This document shows, piece by piece, positions 8,683-18,554 of a DNA stretch of 64,000 nucleotides. The notes under the pieces are model-generated. The model was given only the letters and a program-made list of their open reading frames with translations. It made no database searches and was not told the DNA's origin. A program made the translations under genes and the position numbers. The DNA is from Gammaproteobacteria bacterium (lineage in GTDB: Bacteria > Pseudomonadota > Gammaproteobacteria > Pseudomonadales > Cellvibrionaceae), in the NCBI GenBank assembly GCA_004172865.1, contig SEBV01000015.1, forward strand, positions 79,975-143,974, written 5' to 3'. Numbering within the stretch: position 1 is the first letter of the stretch; every line of letters begins with the position of its first letter.

Positions 8683-8927
8683 TCTTTACTCTTTATCTTT
8701 CAATAGTTTTTTGGCGTTCTTCTTCGTGCTTATCGCAAGAAAGTTCTAGTCGTAAGCAAGCCCTAAGTGATTTACACAATCCTGACGTTGTAGTTTGTGG
8801 ACTATCGCATTGATTCTGATTTTTGGTTTGCAATGAGTTATAAATTTACTTATTGGCACAAGAACATAAACTTAAGATTATCACAAGAAATAATAACCTA
8901 ATTTCATACCAACCTCCCATTCACATA

Positions 8928-11324
8928 TTAATTGGCAAACAACGACATCTGCGTATCGACCAGCTCGGTCATTGTTTGTTCCATAAAATGTAAAATGCCA
9001 TCCGCAACTGGCATAAGTTGTTTATCCACATAATGCTGATAATCCAGCGGACTTTGTTGCGCTTCAACAGGCTCTGCACCACTAGTGGTGATTACGTAAG
9101 AAATCCAGTCTCCGCGCCTTAGTGATTTGCCGGTCAGCTGTACATATTTACGTGCGGCCTGAACTTGTGGTGGAATATTTTTTTCGTATTCGTGTAAATG
9201 ACGGCGTAGACGCTTTTGATAAATTAAATCTTGATTGCGCTTGCCCGCCAATACATCGGCCACGGTGGAGCGCAAAAAATCTAAATAATCTTCTCCAGCG
9301 AAAACCTTTGCATACAAAGTTTCCTGAAAGTTTCTCGCCAAGCGAGTCCAATCAGTGCGCACATTTTCCAGTCCTTTAAATACCAGCTCACGAGCGCCAT
9401 TATGCTCAATAACACCAGCATAACGTTTTTTGGTACCTACTTCGCTACCGCGAATAGTTGGCATTAAAAATTTTAGATAATGAGTCTCAAATTGAATTTC
9501 AAGCTGACTTTTTATGGCATGCTCTGTTTGTAGGGTTTGCTGCCACCACACATTTAATTCACGCGCTAAACGTTCACCAATTTTTTGGCATTGGGACTGA
9601 TTTTTAGGTATACGATCAACACCATTATTCTCAACCCATACAAACAAGGAATCTGTGTCGCCATAAATAACCGTATAACCTTGTTCCTCAATCCACGCAC
9701 GACTGCGCTGAATAATTTCATGGCCGCGCAACGTAATTGAACTGCATACACGCGGATCAAAGAAACGACAACCTGTTGAACCCAAAACGCCATAAAATGA
9801 ATTCATAATAATTTTTATGGCGTGTGAAAGCGGCGCATTTTTTTCTTGTTTGGCAATGTCGCGAGCTTGCCATAGATACTCAATCATTTGCGGAAGGATA
9901 TGACCTTCCCGTGCAAATTTTGCTTCGTTAAACCCTGCAACAACTTCGCTTGGCGATAATTGTTGATGTTTGGCAATCCATGATGCACAAGGATCGATTA
10001 AAAAGGTTCGAATAATACTGGGGTATAGACTTTTAAAATCGAGCACTAAAATATTATCGAAAATACCGGGCTGTGAATCCATCACATAACCACCGGGGCT
10101 TACAACATCAGACTCCAATTCACCTAAATTCGGAGCAATATATCCCTTACGATGCAAACGCGGCAAATACGAATATTCAAAGGCTGCAACTGAGCCACCA
10201 ATTCTATCCAATAACAATCCAGTTAACTGACTGCGTTCAACCGCAAAATGTAATAATTTTTTATTGGCAAAAATATCCCACACTAATTCGCAATCACGTA
10301 AATTATATTCAGCTAACGCAATTTTATCTTCATTGAATAAACGCGTGATGTCATTACCACGATCTTTACCATGTAGTAATTTTCCTTTGTCTAGCAATTG
10401 TTCGGCAACAAATTGCAATGCATAGCTTTCAAAACGATAATTTGCCGCTTTTAATAATTCAATACCGTCGAGTGCAACACGACCAGGAATTACCACGAAA
10501 CGTCTGCCACCCTCTTCGTCTTCCTGTCGCCAATGAACTGATTGAGCGCCACGCCCAAGCGCTAATGTCAGCCCTTCCTGCTGACACAAAGTTTCTAAGA
10601 CCCATAAATCGAATTGCACGACGCTCCAGCCTATAAGAATATCGGGATCATATTCATTCAGCCAAATAAAAAAATCCTGCAAACATTCTTTTTGCGTTTT
10701 ACAGAATACAATATCCAAATCAGGATAAAGTATTTCTTCCGTATACTTTTCAGATGCTTTTCGTCCTACCGCATCACCCACCATAAATACTTTGGCAGCT
10801 TGATCACCCCAAACGGCAATGGAAAATAATTGTTTGGCATCCATTGTCGTTTCTATATCAACAGAAACCATTGTCAATGGACGGCGAATTTCAGAGGGCG
10901 TTAAACGTGGATTTAAAATAGGTTTGGAATTGTCAGGCGTATCAATATCTATGACGGCGCCAGCGGTAACGAAACGCTCCATCAAATAACGCTCATGGGG
11001 GCGAATATCCGCTTCCCAAAACTCTATAGATGCTTGCGATAAAATATCTTGTGCGTCGCGTGCGCCACGCTGACTTTTGAAGTACAGCGCATTAACAGGT
11101 AGGTTGCGGTAGGTTTTCAATTCGACTTCGGCCATGCGCCATTTGCGAATGCCGGATAATTTCTTTGTTATTTTATCGCCATGACTGCGCAATACAAAAA
11201 AAACAATTTCCTGAGCGTTAACTTGCGTCCAACATGCGCCTTTGTCGGTAGCCCACCAAAAATCCAACACTATGCCGTCGCGCGTATCGCGCCATTGGCG
11301 AGTCAATAAAAAGGCATTCAACAT
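8928..11324 (-). CDS. polB: DNA polymerase II (family B)
   Basis: The 798-residue protein has the length and motifs of bacterial Pol II, the SOS-linked replicative-restart polymerase. The 3'-5' exonuclease motif is VSVDIETT, with a second acidic motif in ILIGWSVVQFDLWVLE. Polymerase motif A is VLDFKSLYPSIIRTF (D at residue 429), motif B is AIKIIMNSFYGVLGS and motif C is VIYGDTDSLFVW (D556 and D558). All catalytic acids are present. It is the last gene of a minus-strand run (lipoprotein, PCuAC-like, DUF2333, polB), 30 bases after the DUF2333 stop. No LexA box is expected immediately upstream because it may be read from the operon promoter. Confidence 0.96.
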   Translation of the reverse strand: MLNAFLLTRQWRDTRDGIVLDFWWATDKGACWTQVNAQEIVFFVLRSHGDKITKKLSGIRKWRMAEVELKTYRNLPVNALYFKSQRGARDAQDILSQASIEFWEADIRPHERYLMERFVTAGAVIDIDTPDNSKPILNPRLTPSEIRRPLTMVSVDIETTMDAKQLFSIAVWGDQAAKVFMVGDAVGRKASEKYTEEILYPDLDIVFCKTQKECLQDFFIWLNEYDPDILIGWSVVQFDLWVLETLCQQEGLTLALGRGAQSVHWRQEDEEGGRRFVVIPGRVALDGIELLKAANYRFESYALQFVAEQLLDKGKLLHGKDRGNDITRLFNEDKIALAEYNLRDCELVWDIFANKKLLHFAVERSQLTGLLLDRIGGSVAAFEYSYLPRLHRKGYIAPNLGELESDVVSPGGYVMDSQPGIFDNILVLDFKSLYPSIIRTFLIDPCASWIAKHQQLSPSEVVAGFNEAKFAREGHILPQMIEYLWQARDIAKQEKNAPLSHAIKIIMNSFYGVLGSTGCRFFDPRVCSSITLRGHEIIQRSRAWIEEQGYTVIYGDTDSLFVWVENNGVDRIPKNQSQCQKIGERLARELNVWWQQTLQTEHAIKSQLEIQFETHYLKFLMPTIRGSEVGTKKRYAGVIEHNGARELVFKGLENVRTDWTRLARNFQETLYAKVFAGEDYLDFLRSTVADVLAGKRNQDLIYQKRLRRHLHEYEKNIPPQVQAARKYVQLTGKSLRRGDWISYVITTSGAEPVEAQQSPLDYQHYVDKQLMPVADGILHFMEQTMTELVDTQMSLFAN

Positions 11325-11354
11325 AGGCTAGTTAACTAAATAAAAAACTAAGGA

Positions 11355-12437
11355 TTAAGGTGCGAGCAATTGTCGGCGACAATCAGCAATTGCAGCTTGT
11401 GCGCGTGCAAGATAGGAAGCCATTTCCAATGAATGATTCGCAACAAAACCAAATCCATCGCCATTCATAATCATCGGGCTGTAAACAGTTTGTTGCGTAG
11501 GTTTTAATTCACGAATAATTTGATCGAAACTGGCCTGAGCATTTTTAGTTTGTAAAACGTCAGAAAAATCTACTTCAATACCCTGCAAAATCGCAATTAA
11601 TGCCCACGAAGAGCCGCGTGCTTCGTAGAACACGTCATCCAACTGCAGCCAAGGTGTTTTGGTGTACAAACCATTGGCTGCTTTTTTTGAGTCGTCTTGT
11701 TTAACAGGCATTGCAGCAGAATCTGTATTGATATTCGGGCCAACACTTGCAGTTAAACGTTGCGACATATTTTTTAAGCGCTGCTCGACGCCTACTAAAT
11801 AATCATTGAGATGAGGCGAATCCGCGTAAAATTGCGCCTCGGAATTATTCGCTTGCAGCAAACGTAGATTATATTTTTGTAGATGCTCTATTCCTGATAA
11901 ATATTGCGATTCAGTCGCTGGGAAACTCCAGGAATTATTCGCAAAATTAAAACGTATTTCAGCGCGCTGTAAATCTACATCCAGTTGATGATTAAGATTG
12001 GATTGACTGAGAGATGTGCGCAACATTTGCGTGGTATCGCGGATTTGCAACAACACACCTAGTTCCCAATGCGGCATGTCATCCAGCCAAAGCCCGGGCG
12101 GGAAAATATCATTGGCGATATAACCACCGGATTTCTCCAGCAAAATCTCACTTAAAGAAATAAGTGTTGAACTTGTAGCCACACCTTTCGGCAAATGGGC
12201 GGGCGGAGTTATTTTCAAATCCACTAGTTGACGTTGGATTGATTCTCTGAAGCTCGGCGCACTCGGTACAGAACTCCAATAAATGCCTACGCAGATCGCG
12301 CAGAAAAGATAGGCAATAATTCCATAAAGTACCCAGCGAAATATCGGAGGAGCACGAACTACGTCGCTTTGAGTTTCCTCATATTCGTCGCGCACACGAT
12401 TGATACTGCGAACCCATAACTGCTTTAATAAGTTCAT
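11355..12437 (-). CDS. DUF2333 family inner-membrane protein
   Basis: The 360-residue protein has one N-terminal membrane span (about residues 33-54) and a large periplasmic region. It resembles DUF2333 proteins: a charged start (RSINRVRDEYEE), GGYIANDIFPPGLWLDDMPHWELGVL, TASVGP and PWLQLDDVFYEARGSSWALIAIL. The function is unknown. It starts 11 bases after the PCuAC-like gene and is followed by polB 30 bases later, so it is likely co-transcribed with both. Confidence 0.85.
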   Translation of the reverse strand: MNLLKQLWVRSINRVRDEYEETQSDVVRAPPIFRWVLYGIIAYLFCAICVGIYWSSVPSAPSFRESIQRQLVDLKITPPAHLPKGVATSSTLISLSEILLEKSGGYIANDIFPPGLWLDDMPHWELGVLLQIRDTTQMLRTSLSQSNLNHQLDVDLQRAEIRFNFANNSWSFPATESQYLSGIEHLQKYNLRLLQANNSEAQFYADSPHLNDYLVGVEQRLKNMSQRLTASVGPNINTDSAAMPVKQDDSKKAANGLYTKTPWLQLDDVFYEARGSSWALIAILQGIEVDFSDVLQTKNAQASFDQIIRELKPTQQTVYSPMIMNGDGFGFVANHSLEMASYLARAQAAIADCRRQLLAP

Positions 12438-12448
12438 ACTAGAACCTG

Positions 12449-12907
12449 TTAACGACTATGCACTTCGTCGTAAGCGCTTTTAGCCACAAGAATGATCTGG
12501 AGTTTTTTCCCAGTGCTTAAGCTTACTGTTAATTGTAGCTCGTCGCCGGTACTTAACTTGGTTTTAAGCTCATTGATTTGTAAGTATTGGCCGCTGGATT
12601 TTAAAGCAACCGACTGATGCGCGGGAACAATCAATGTCCCTGCTGGCATCAACCGGGTTTGTTTGGCCACATTTGTACTAACGCCGGTAATAGTAAAATC
12701 ATTGTTGGAGTTATTGCTGATGGTGAAAAAACCCATGGTGGTTTTGCTCGCGCCCACAGGAATATAAAAAAATGCGTTGGTAACATTTATTTCTGAGCTT
12801 GCTCCAATTACCGGCCTCTTGTCGGTCTTTGTAGCATCTGCAGCAATTACATTTTCTATAACTGACAAGCAGCAAATCAGAGCAACACATTTTAACAAAT
12901 ATTTCAC
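12449..12907 (-). CDS. PCuAC-like periplasmic protein lacking the usual copper ligands
   Basis: The 152-residue protein has a signal peptide (MKYLLKCVALICCLSVIENVIA) and the beta-sandwich pattern of the PCu(A)C copper chaperone family: NAFFYIPVGASKTTMGFFTI, then VPAHQSVALKSSGQYLQI, then LSTGDELQLTVSLSTGKKLQI. In typical members the metal is bound by His/Met residues in H(M)x10Mx21HxM. Here the first His position falls in VAKQTRLM and the last HxM is replaced by YLQ, so only one Met of the set seems kept. It may therefore not bind Cu(I) in the known way. It lies between a lipoprotein gene and DUF2333 on the same strand. Confidence 0.7.
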   Translation of the reverse strand: MKYLLKCVALICCLSVIENVIAADATKTDKRPVIGASSEINVTNAFFYIPVGASKTTMGFFTISNNSNNDFTITGVSTNVAKQTRLMPAGTLIVPAHQSVALKSSGQYLQINELKTKLSTGDELQLTVSLSTGKKLQIILVAKSAYDEVHSR

Positions 12908-12943
12908 ACCAACCTCGCTAAGCTGAATAAAATATCCAACAGA

Positions 12944-13675
12944 TTAATCCAAAGATTTAACTAGTTTTACACGTGCAGGTGAACCTATTTTAATATCACC
13001 GCGCACCAAATAGCCGGGGACAGCATTGCGTAATTGCTGGTAAATAAATCGACCTTCTGGATCGCTACGCGCAATGATCAACACGAACTGATCAGTATCT
13101 TTTGCTTTTTGTGCTACGCCTTTTAATTGCGTGACAATTTGCGGATCTTTGGCTTGAACCATTTTTGCATCCAGCACGACCTCGCCTTCGCCCGCCTGAT
13201 AAGGTTTTGCGGGTGCTGGTGGCGGCATGGTGGAAATTTGCTTGCGCAGAGTTTCAGCAGCATCCTGCACTACCGCGTTATTATCAATTCCGCGCGCATA
13301 GCGAATCAGACTTTGCGCTTCACTTAAATTGCCGCGCTTGGCTGCAGTTCGCGCCTGTTCTACATAACGCAACGCGATGGTTTGCAAACCTAATTTCGCG
13401 CGCTCATTTTGCGGATCCAACAACAACACCGAGCGATAACGATCATGAGCGTTATCGGATATAGGATTGAGCAATTTATTTTGCGATAGCGCGTAATCCG
13501 CTTCAGACAAAAGTGCATTCGTAGCTTTTTGTTGTGCCGTTAATTCAACCGGCGCTACAACTTCTTGCACCACTGGCGCGGCCTGCTCCTGTTGCGTGGG
13601 CGTGGATTGGCAAGCGAATAAAAAACTCGCCACACTCATTGCTCCCAACAGACGCAAAGGCGTTTGTAATTTCAC
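12944..13675 (-). CDS. Putative lipoprotein with TPR-like helical repeats
   Basis: From a GTG at 13675 the product is 243 residues with a type II signal peptide (MKLQTPLRLLGAMSVASFLFAC) and Cys at residue 22. An AGGA ribosome-binding site sits 7 bases before the GTG. An ATG at 13771 in the same frame would add a Ser/Lys/Val-rich 32-residue leader unlike a signal peptide, so I prefer the GTG. Residues about 50-140 contain helical repeats (YRSVLLLDPQNERAKLGLQT; EARSAA-like YVEQARTAAKRGNLSEAQSL) and the C-terminal part (GEGEVVLDAKMV; IIARSDPEGRFIYQQLR) has no family I recognise. It heads the run leading to polB. Confidence 0.65.
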   Translation of the reverse strand: MKLQTPLRLLGAMSVASFLFACQSTPTQQEQAAPVVQEVVAPVELTAQQKATNALLSEADYALSQNKLLNPISDNAHDRYRSVLLLDPQNERAKLGLQTIALRYVEQARTAAKRGNLSEAQSLIRYARGIDNNAVVQDAAETLRKQISTMPPPAPAKPYQAGEGEVVLDAKMVQAKDPQIVTQLKGVAQKAKDTDQFVLIIARSDPEGRFIYQQLRNAVPGYLVRGDIKIGSPARVKLVKSLD

Positions 13676-13967
13676 GCGAGAATCCTGCAGCGTAACCGTT
13701 TGAATTGATACTGATTTGGAATTTAATACTTTCGACGTTGATACTTTCGATTTCAATAAAAAGTTAAGCATGAATACTTTCTCTACAAATAATCACTAGG
13801 AAAAAAGCAAAATCAATAGTGGCCGAAGTTATAGCTTACAAGCTATGACGCAAGGCTCTGGGCCGCGTGCGGGCAATCTCATTCTAACAAGATGACTAGC
13901 CGCAGGGCTCTCGACTCGACTACACTTGCCGCACTTAATTTAGCCACTTTGCTTTCAGGCGCTCATT

Positions 13968-15764
13968 ATGCCAAGTTCTGACTCATTCCCCAGCTTTAAT
14001 TTTTATCACCTGCGTAATTTGCTGTTGGCGCTGCTGTGCCTGCAAATATCTTTGGCGACAGCTGCTGACTTTACCGCAGCACCTAATGCCAATGCCTCGC
14101 CAGCAAAGGTTACTAGTTATTCCAATCAAGATGATTATTTGCAGGTCACCGAAGCCTACAAGCTCAACGCCGAAATCAGCGATGCTGGCGATACCAAAAA
14201 GCTGCGCCTGACGTGGGTTATAGCGCCCGCCTACTATTTATATCAGGAACGTTTCAAATTCCGTGCTACGCCTGAACTTACGTTGACGCCAACTTACAGC
14301 GAAGGCAAACAAAAGTTCGACGAATTTGCCGGTAAGAATATGACACTGCACCACAATCAGGTGACAGTAGATTTTTCGATTCCTGCATCGACAAAACCTT
14401 TTGACCTACGCATCACGTCGCAAGGGTGCGCAGAAGCTGGATTGTGTTATCCGCCCTATACCGAATCCCTGCATATCGACACTATCAATAACACGACAGC
14501 ACCAGTAGATACTCAAGCAGCAACTCCTGCTAAAGAAGCTGCATCGGTAGACGCCAGCACTCCGCCACCCGAAGAATTTTGGCTTTGGCAGGCAATTTTG
14601 TTTGCAGCGCTGGGTGGAATGATTCTGAACCTCATGCCCTGTGTTTTTCCAGTGTTATCAATAAAGGTCTTGAGCCTGATTCAAGCTGACAGCACGCGTT
14701 TACGTCTACACGGCTGGGCTTATACATTGGGCATCATCGCCAGCTTTGTTGGCTTTGCTAGCATTCTATTGATTGCTAAAAGCGGTGGCGAAGCGATTGG
14801 CTGGGGCTTTCAATTGCAATCGCCGGGATTAATTACCGCCCTTGCCTATTTATTCTTCGTAATGGGCTTGAGCATGTCAGGCTTGATTCAATTTGGCACA
14901 AGTTGGATGGGCGCAGGACAATCCCTTACCCAAAAATCAGGGCTAACCGGCTCTTTTTTTACCGGCGTGCTTGCCGCTGTTGTCGCCAGCCCGTGCACTG
15001 CTCCTTTTATGGGTGCGGCGCTTGGCTTCGCGCTAACTCAGCCGGCTAACGTTTGTTTAAGTGTATTTATCGCGCTCGGTTTTGGCATGGCGTTGCCCTT
15101 GTTACTACTGTGTTATTTGCCAAATCTGGCCCAGCGCCTGCCTAAACCCGGCGTGTGGATGGAAACACTCAAAGAGTTCCTCGCCTTCCCGCTTTACCTA
15201 AGTGCTATCTGGCTGCTATGGGTTTTAACCAATCAAGTAAGCAGCAACCTCATGGCGGGAGTGTGCATAGGTGCAGTGTTGATCGCATTTGCATGCTGGC
15301 TTAATAATCGCCCCGCAATCGGGTTGACGAATAAAATCCACAAAATCATTGCATTGGCTGCGTTGGCAATTGCTATTTTGCTGCCTTATCAGCTGCTACA
15401 AAAGAAGCCGGAAAATGCTCGTTGGCAAGCCTATTCACCCGATCTTTTGCAAGAATTACGCGCGCAGGGCAAACCGGTATTTATCGATTTAACAGCGGAT
15501 TGGTGCCTCACCTGCCTTGCCAACGAACGCGTTACTTTGTCAAAAACAGAAGTTGAAGCGGTGTTCGATGAATATAAAGTGGTTGGCTTAAAGGGCGATA
15601 TGACAAATCCCGACCCAAAAATAAGCGCATTATTGGCCGAATACGGTCGCAGTGGCGTTCCGCTGTACTTGTGGTTCCCCGCAAGTCGCGCCGGTAAAGC
15701 GGATGTTTTACCCCAATTATTAACGCCTGCAATCGTTATAGATGCAATTAAGGCCAAAAAATAA
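13968..15764 (+). CDS. dsbD: Thiol:disulfide interchange protein DsbD
   Basis: The 598-residue protein has a signal peptide, an N-terminal periplasmic DsbD-alpha domain with the cysteine pair C154 and C160 (SQGCAEAGLCYPP), about eight membrane spans (about residues 205-480) with the two buried cysteines in LNLMPCVFPVLS and ASPCTAPFMGAALG, and a C-terminal thioredoxin-like domain with C513-x2-C516 (ADWCLTCLANE). It passes electrons from cytoplasmic thioredoxin to periplasmic reductases such as DsbC. A host secreting many disulfide-rich CBM10 and CBM2 proteins would need this disulfide isomerisation pathway. The gene stands alone. Confidence 0.96.
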   Translation: MPSSDSFPSFNFYHLRNLLLALLCLQISLATAADFTAAPNANASPAKVTSYSNQDDYLQVTEAYKLNAEISDAGDTKKLRLTWVIAPAYYLYQERFKFRATPELTLTPTYSEGKQKFDEFAGKNMTLHHNQVTVDFSIPASTKPFDLRITSQGCAEAGLCYPPYTESLHIDTINNTTAPVDTQAATPAKEAASVDASTPPPEEFWLWQAILFAALGGMILNLMPCVFPVLSIKVLSLIQADSTRLRLHGWAYTLGIIASFVGFASILLIAKSGGEAIGWGFQLQSPGLITALAYLFFVMGLSMSGLIQFGTSWMGAGQSLTQKSGLTGSFFTGVLAAVVASPCTAPFMGAALGFALTQPANVCLSVFIALGFGMALPLLLLCYLPNLAQRLPKPGVWMETLKEFLAFPLYLSAIWLLWVLTNQVSSNLMAGVCIGAVLIAFACWLNNRPAIGLTNKIHKIIALAALAIAILLPYQLLQKKPENARWQAYSPDLLQELRAQGKPVFIDLTADWCLTCLANERVTLSKTEVEAVFDEYKVVGLKGDMTNPDPKISALLAEYGRSGVPLYLWFPASRAGKADVLPQLLTPAIVIDAIKAKK

Positions 15765-16087
15765 ACCATTTAAGCGAAGTTAGCTGATATTTCATTCTTT
15801 TATAAACACATTCTCGGAAGTTACCGCATCTTGTCTTTAAAAGACTCGAAAGATGCGATAACAAGCGCCTAAAATCCCGCTTTCGATCAATTTACTACTC
15901 AATACTTTATCAATTTCATCAAACTTGCAGCGATTTTCAGCAATTTAAATTAATTTCGCACTCATCGTGGACATAATTAATCTTTTCCGGCAAACTCCCG
16001 CCACTTTTTTGAAATCCCATGAAACTTGTGTCAGCCCACTGAGGTCAAACAGCTCGTTCGCAGCTGTTCACAACAATAGGACTCACT
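15765..16087 (+). other. 323-bp gap between dsbD and aroQ with two hairpins
   Basis: No gene is seen. A composite hairpin at 15825-15857 (outer arms CGCATCTT/AAGATGCG, inner GTCTT/AAGAC) lies 60 bases after dsbD; it lacks a T-run, so it is a doubtful terminator. A second inverted repeat, AACAGCT/AGCTGTT, lies at 16048-16068, just before the aroQ ribosome-binding site (AATAGGACTCACT). The aroQ-accB-accC promoter must lie in this gap, but I cannot fix its -35 and -10. Confidence 0.4.
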
Positions 16088-16528
16088 ATGGCAACAATTT
16101 TAGTACTTCACGGCCCCAACCTGAATATGCTTGGATTGCGTGAACCTGGAATCTACGGCGCTGCCACTTTGGACACAATCAATCAGCAACTAACCCAGCT
16201 CTCGCTGGATGCTGGTCACCATATTCAAACCCTGCAAAGCAACGCCGAATACGAACTCATCAATCGTATTCATGATGCGCGTAACGAAGGCGTGGATTTT
16301 ATCATCATCAACCCAGCTGCTTTTACGCATACTAGCGTTGCCTTGCGTGATGCTTTACTAGCAGTGGATATTCCCTTTATCGAGGTGCATTTATCCAATG
16401 TACATAAACGGGAAGCTTTTCGTCACCACTCTTATTTTTCTGATATTGCCCAAGGCGTTATTTGCGGTTTCGGCCCCAATAGCTATCGCCTTGCGTTGCA
16501 AGCTGCATTCAATTTATTAAATCCCTAA
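16088..16528 (+). CDS. aroQ: 3-dehydroquinate dehydratase, type II
   Basis: The 146-residue protein has the type II dehydroquinase fold. Its N-terminus is [20 protein letters not shown], with the catalytic-loop Arg and Tyr. [19 protein letters not shown] contains the substrate-binding Asn and the helix after it, and [20 protein letters not shown] has the catalytic His region. It catalyses the third step of the shikimate pathway. As in many gammaproteobacteria it is followed by accB (36-base gap) and accC, so the three likely form one operon. Confidence 0.96.
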   Translation: MATILVLHGPNLNMLGLREPGIYGAATLDTINQQLTQLSLDAGHHIQTLQSNAEYELINRIHDARNEGVDFIIINPAAFTHTSVALRDALLAVDIPFIEVHLSNVHKREAFRHHSYFSDIAQGVICGFGPNSYRLALQAAFNLLNP

Positions 16529-16564
16529 CTACTAAAATTCAACTTCCCTGCAAAAGAGGATCCT

Positions 16565-17032
16565 ATGGATATTCGCAAAATTAAAAAACTCATCGAGCTG
16601 CTAGAAGAATCCAATATCGGCGAGCTGGAAATTAAAGAAGGCGAAGAGTCTGTGCGCATTGCTCGCAACAGCGGCACTATTCAGTATGTAAATGCCCCAC
16701 TCCAAGGTTATGCACCTGCACAAGCACCTGTTGCGCAAGCAGCTCCGGTTGCCGCACCTACAGCTGCGCCAGCGCCAGCCGCCGCACCTGCAATTGCCGG
16801 TCACATTATTAAATCACCAATGGTAGGCACCTACTACGGCGCGCCAAGCCCAGGCTCACCAAACTTCGTTGAAGTTGGCAAACAAGTAAAAGTTGGCGAT
16901 GTTATTTGCATCATCGAAGCCATGAAAATGATGAACCAAATCACTGCCGACAAAGCCGGTACTATCGAATCTATTTTGGTTCAAGACGGCAACCCCGTTG
17001 AGTTCGATCAGCCATTAGTGACTATTGCCTAA
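16565..17032 (+). CDS. accB: Biotin carboxyl carrier protein of acetyl-CoA carboxylase
   Basis: The 155-residue protein has an N-terminal helical region ([20 protein letters not shown]), an Ala/Pro-rich swinging linker (about residues 45-78) and a C-terminal biotinyl domain. The biotin-accepting lysine is K121 in [10 protein letters not shown], and the 'thumb' residues are in [18 protein letters not shown]. It carries the carboxyl group from AccC to the carboxyltransferase in fatty-acid synthesis. A strong AGAGGA ribosome-binding site precedes the ATG. It lies between aroQ and accC. Confidence 0.97.
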   Translation: MDIRKIKKLIELLEESNIGELEIKEGEESVRIARNSGTIQYVNAPLQGYAPAQAPVAQAAPVAAPTAAPAPAAAPAIAGHIIKSPMVGTYYGAPSPGSPNFVEVGKQVKVGDVICIIEAMKMMNQITADKAGTIESILVQDGNPVEFDQPLVTIA

Positions 17033-17080
17033 CAACACTTAAATTGTCTGGCTTAACAGCTATTGCTGAGGACTTGGTTT

Positions 17081-18436
17081 ATGTTTAAAAAAATTCTAAT
17101 TGCCAATCGCGGTGAAATTGCCTTGCGCATTTTGCGCGCCTGTAAAGAAATGGGCATTCAAACCGTAGCGGTACACTCGATTGTTGACCGCGATTTAAAA
17201 CATGTTCGTCTTGCAGACGAAGCAGTTTGTATCGGCCCGAACCCATCGCCAAAAAGTTATTTGAACGTGCCTTCAATTATCGCGGCAATGGAAATTACCG
17301 ATGCTGAAGCGGTTCACCCTGGTTACGGTTTCCTCGCTGAAAACGCCGACTTCGCTGAACGCGTGCAAAAAAGCGGTTTTACTTTTATCGGCCCAGATCC
17401 AGATGTTATCCGCATGATGGGCGATAAAGTTGAAGCGATTAAGGCGATGAAAAAAGCCGGCGTTCCAACGGTTCCCGGTTCTGACGGCGCTTTGCCAAAC
17501 CCAAGCGAAGAACCTGAAAAATGTTTGGAAATTGCGGAGCGTATCGGCTTCCCGATTATCATTAAAGCTGCTGCCGGTGGCGGTGGTCGTGGTATGCGTG
17601 TTGTTCACGACAAAGATACCTTGATCAGCTCTATTCAAATTACCATGGGCGAAGCAAAAGCTGCGTTCGGCGATGACACTGTGTACATGGAAAAGTTTTT
17701 GCAAAATCCACGTCACGTGGAAGTGCAAATTCTTTCTGATGGTCAAGGTAACGCAATTCATTTGGGCGACCGCGATTGTTCTTTGCAACGTCGCCACCAG
17801 AAAGTATTGGAAGAAGCGCCAGCGCCAGGAATTCCACAGGAAGTTCGCGAAGCTACTTACGCTGCCTGCGTGAAAGCCTGTATCGATATTAAATACAAAG
17901 GTGCAGGTACATTTGAATTCTTGTACGAAAATGGCCGTTTTTATTTTATCGAAATGAATACACGTATTCAGGTTGAGCATCCGGTTTCTGAAATGGTTAC
18001 CGGCATCGATTTGATTAAAGAACAAATCAAAGTGTGTTCAGGTTTGCCGCTTTCGATCAAACAATCTGATGTGATTATTCGCGGTCATTCTTTTGAATGT
18101 CGTATCAACGCTGAAGATCCAAAAACTTTTATGCCCTGCCCCGGTTTGGTAAAAGGTTTCCATGCGCCCGGCGGTTTAGGTGTACGTGTTGATTCACATC
18201 TTTACAACGGCTACACAGTTCCGCCGAATTACGATTCCATGATCGCTAAAATTATTACTTTTGGTGATACGCGTGAAATTGCGCTGGATCGTATGCGCCA
18301 AGCATTAGACGAAACCATTGTGGATGGAATTAAAACCAATATTCCATTGCAGCAAATGTTGGTGCGCGATGCCGAATTCCGTAAAGGTGGCGTAAATATT
18401 CATTACCTTGAAAAGAAATTGGGTAGCGAACACTAA
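17081..18436 (+). CDS. accC: Biotin carboxylase subunit of acetyl-CoA carboxylase
   Basis: The 451-residue protein begins [20 protein letters not shown], the canonical AccC start. ATP-grasp motifs are visible: [19 protein letters not shown] (glycine-rich loop), the carboxylation motif [14 protein letters not shown] and [17 protein letters not shown] use the ATG at 17081, which follows a good GAGGA site; an ATG 18 bases upstream is in frame but has no family support. It carboxylates biotin on AccB with ATP and bicarbonate. A strong terminator follows 38 bases after the stop. Confidence 0.97.
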   Translation: MFKKILIANRGEIALRILRACKEMGIQTVAVHSIVDRDLKHVRLADEAVCIGPNPSPKSYLNVPSIIAAMEITDAEAVHPGYGFLAENADFAERVQKSGFTFIGPDPDVIRMMGDKVEAIKAMKKAGVPTVPGSDGALPNPSEEPEKCLEIAERIGFPIIIKAAAGGGGRGMRVVHDKDTLISSIQITMGEAKAAFGDDTVYMEKFLQNPRHVEVQILSDGQGNAIHLGDRDCSLQRRHQKVLEEAPAPGIPQEVREATYAACVKACIDIKYKGAGTFEFLYENGRFYFIEMNTRIQVEHPVSEMVTGIDLIKEQIKVCSGLPLSIKQSDVIIRGHSFECRINAEDPKTFMPCPGLVKGFHAPGGLGVRVDSHLYNGYTVPPNYDSMIAKIITFGDTREIALDRMRQALDETIVDGIKTNIPLQQMLVRDAEFRKGGVNIHYLEKKLGSEH

Positions 18437-18474
18437 GATTTTGCAATGAGTTGTTAATTCAGCTCATTGAATAA

Positions 18475-18501
18475 ATACCCCAGTGTTTTGCACTGGGGTA
18501 T
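18475..18501 (+). terminator. Rho-independent terminator of aroQ-accB-accC
   Basis: A perfect 11-bp stem (ATACCCCAGTG/CACTGGGGTAT) with a 5-base loop is followed by TTTTATTTT, 38 bases after the accC stop. Confidence 0.93.
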
Positions 18502-18554
18502 TTTTATTTTGAAACCGGTAATTTATTTTTTGAATTTCAAGGAAGCACTTTAGA

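Noticed and set aside
12944..13771. Start of the lipoprotein gene at the ATG 13771
   Set aside because: The extra 32 residues are not signal-like, whereas the GTG at 13675 has an AGGA site and yields a standard lipoprotein signal peptide.
15825..15857. Rho-independent terminator of dsbD
   Set aside because: The hairpin lacks a following T-run; I kept it only as an unassigned structure in the gap before aroQ.
17273..18025. 250-codon open frame antisense to accC
   Set aside because: It is fully inside a highly conserved gene on the other strand, its translation is rich in Phe/His/Asn with no known motif, and it lacks a ribosome-binding site.
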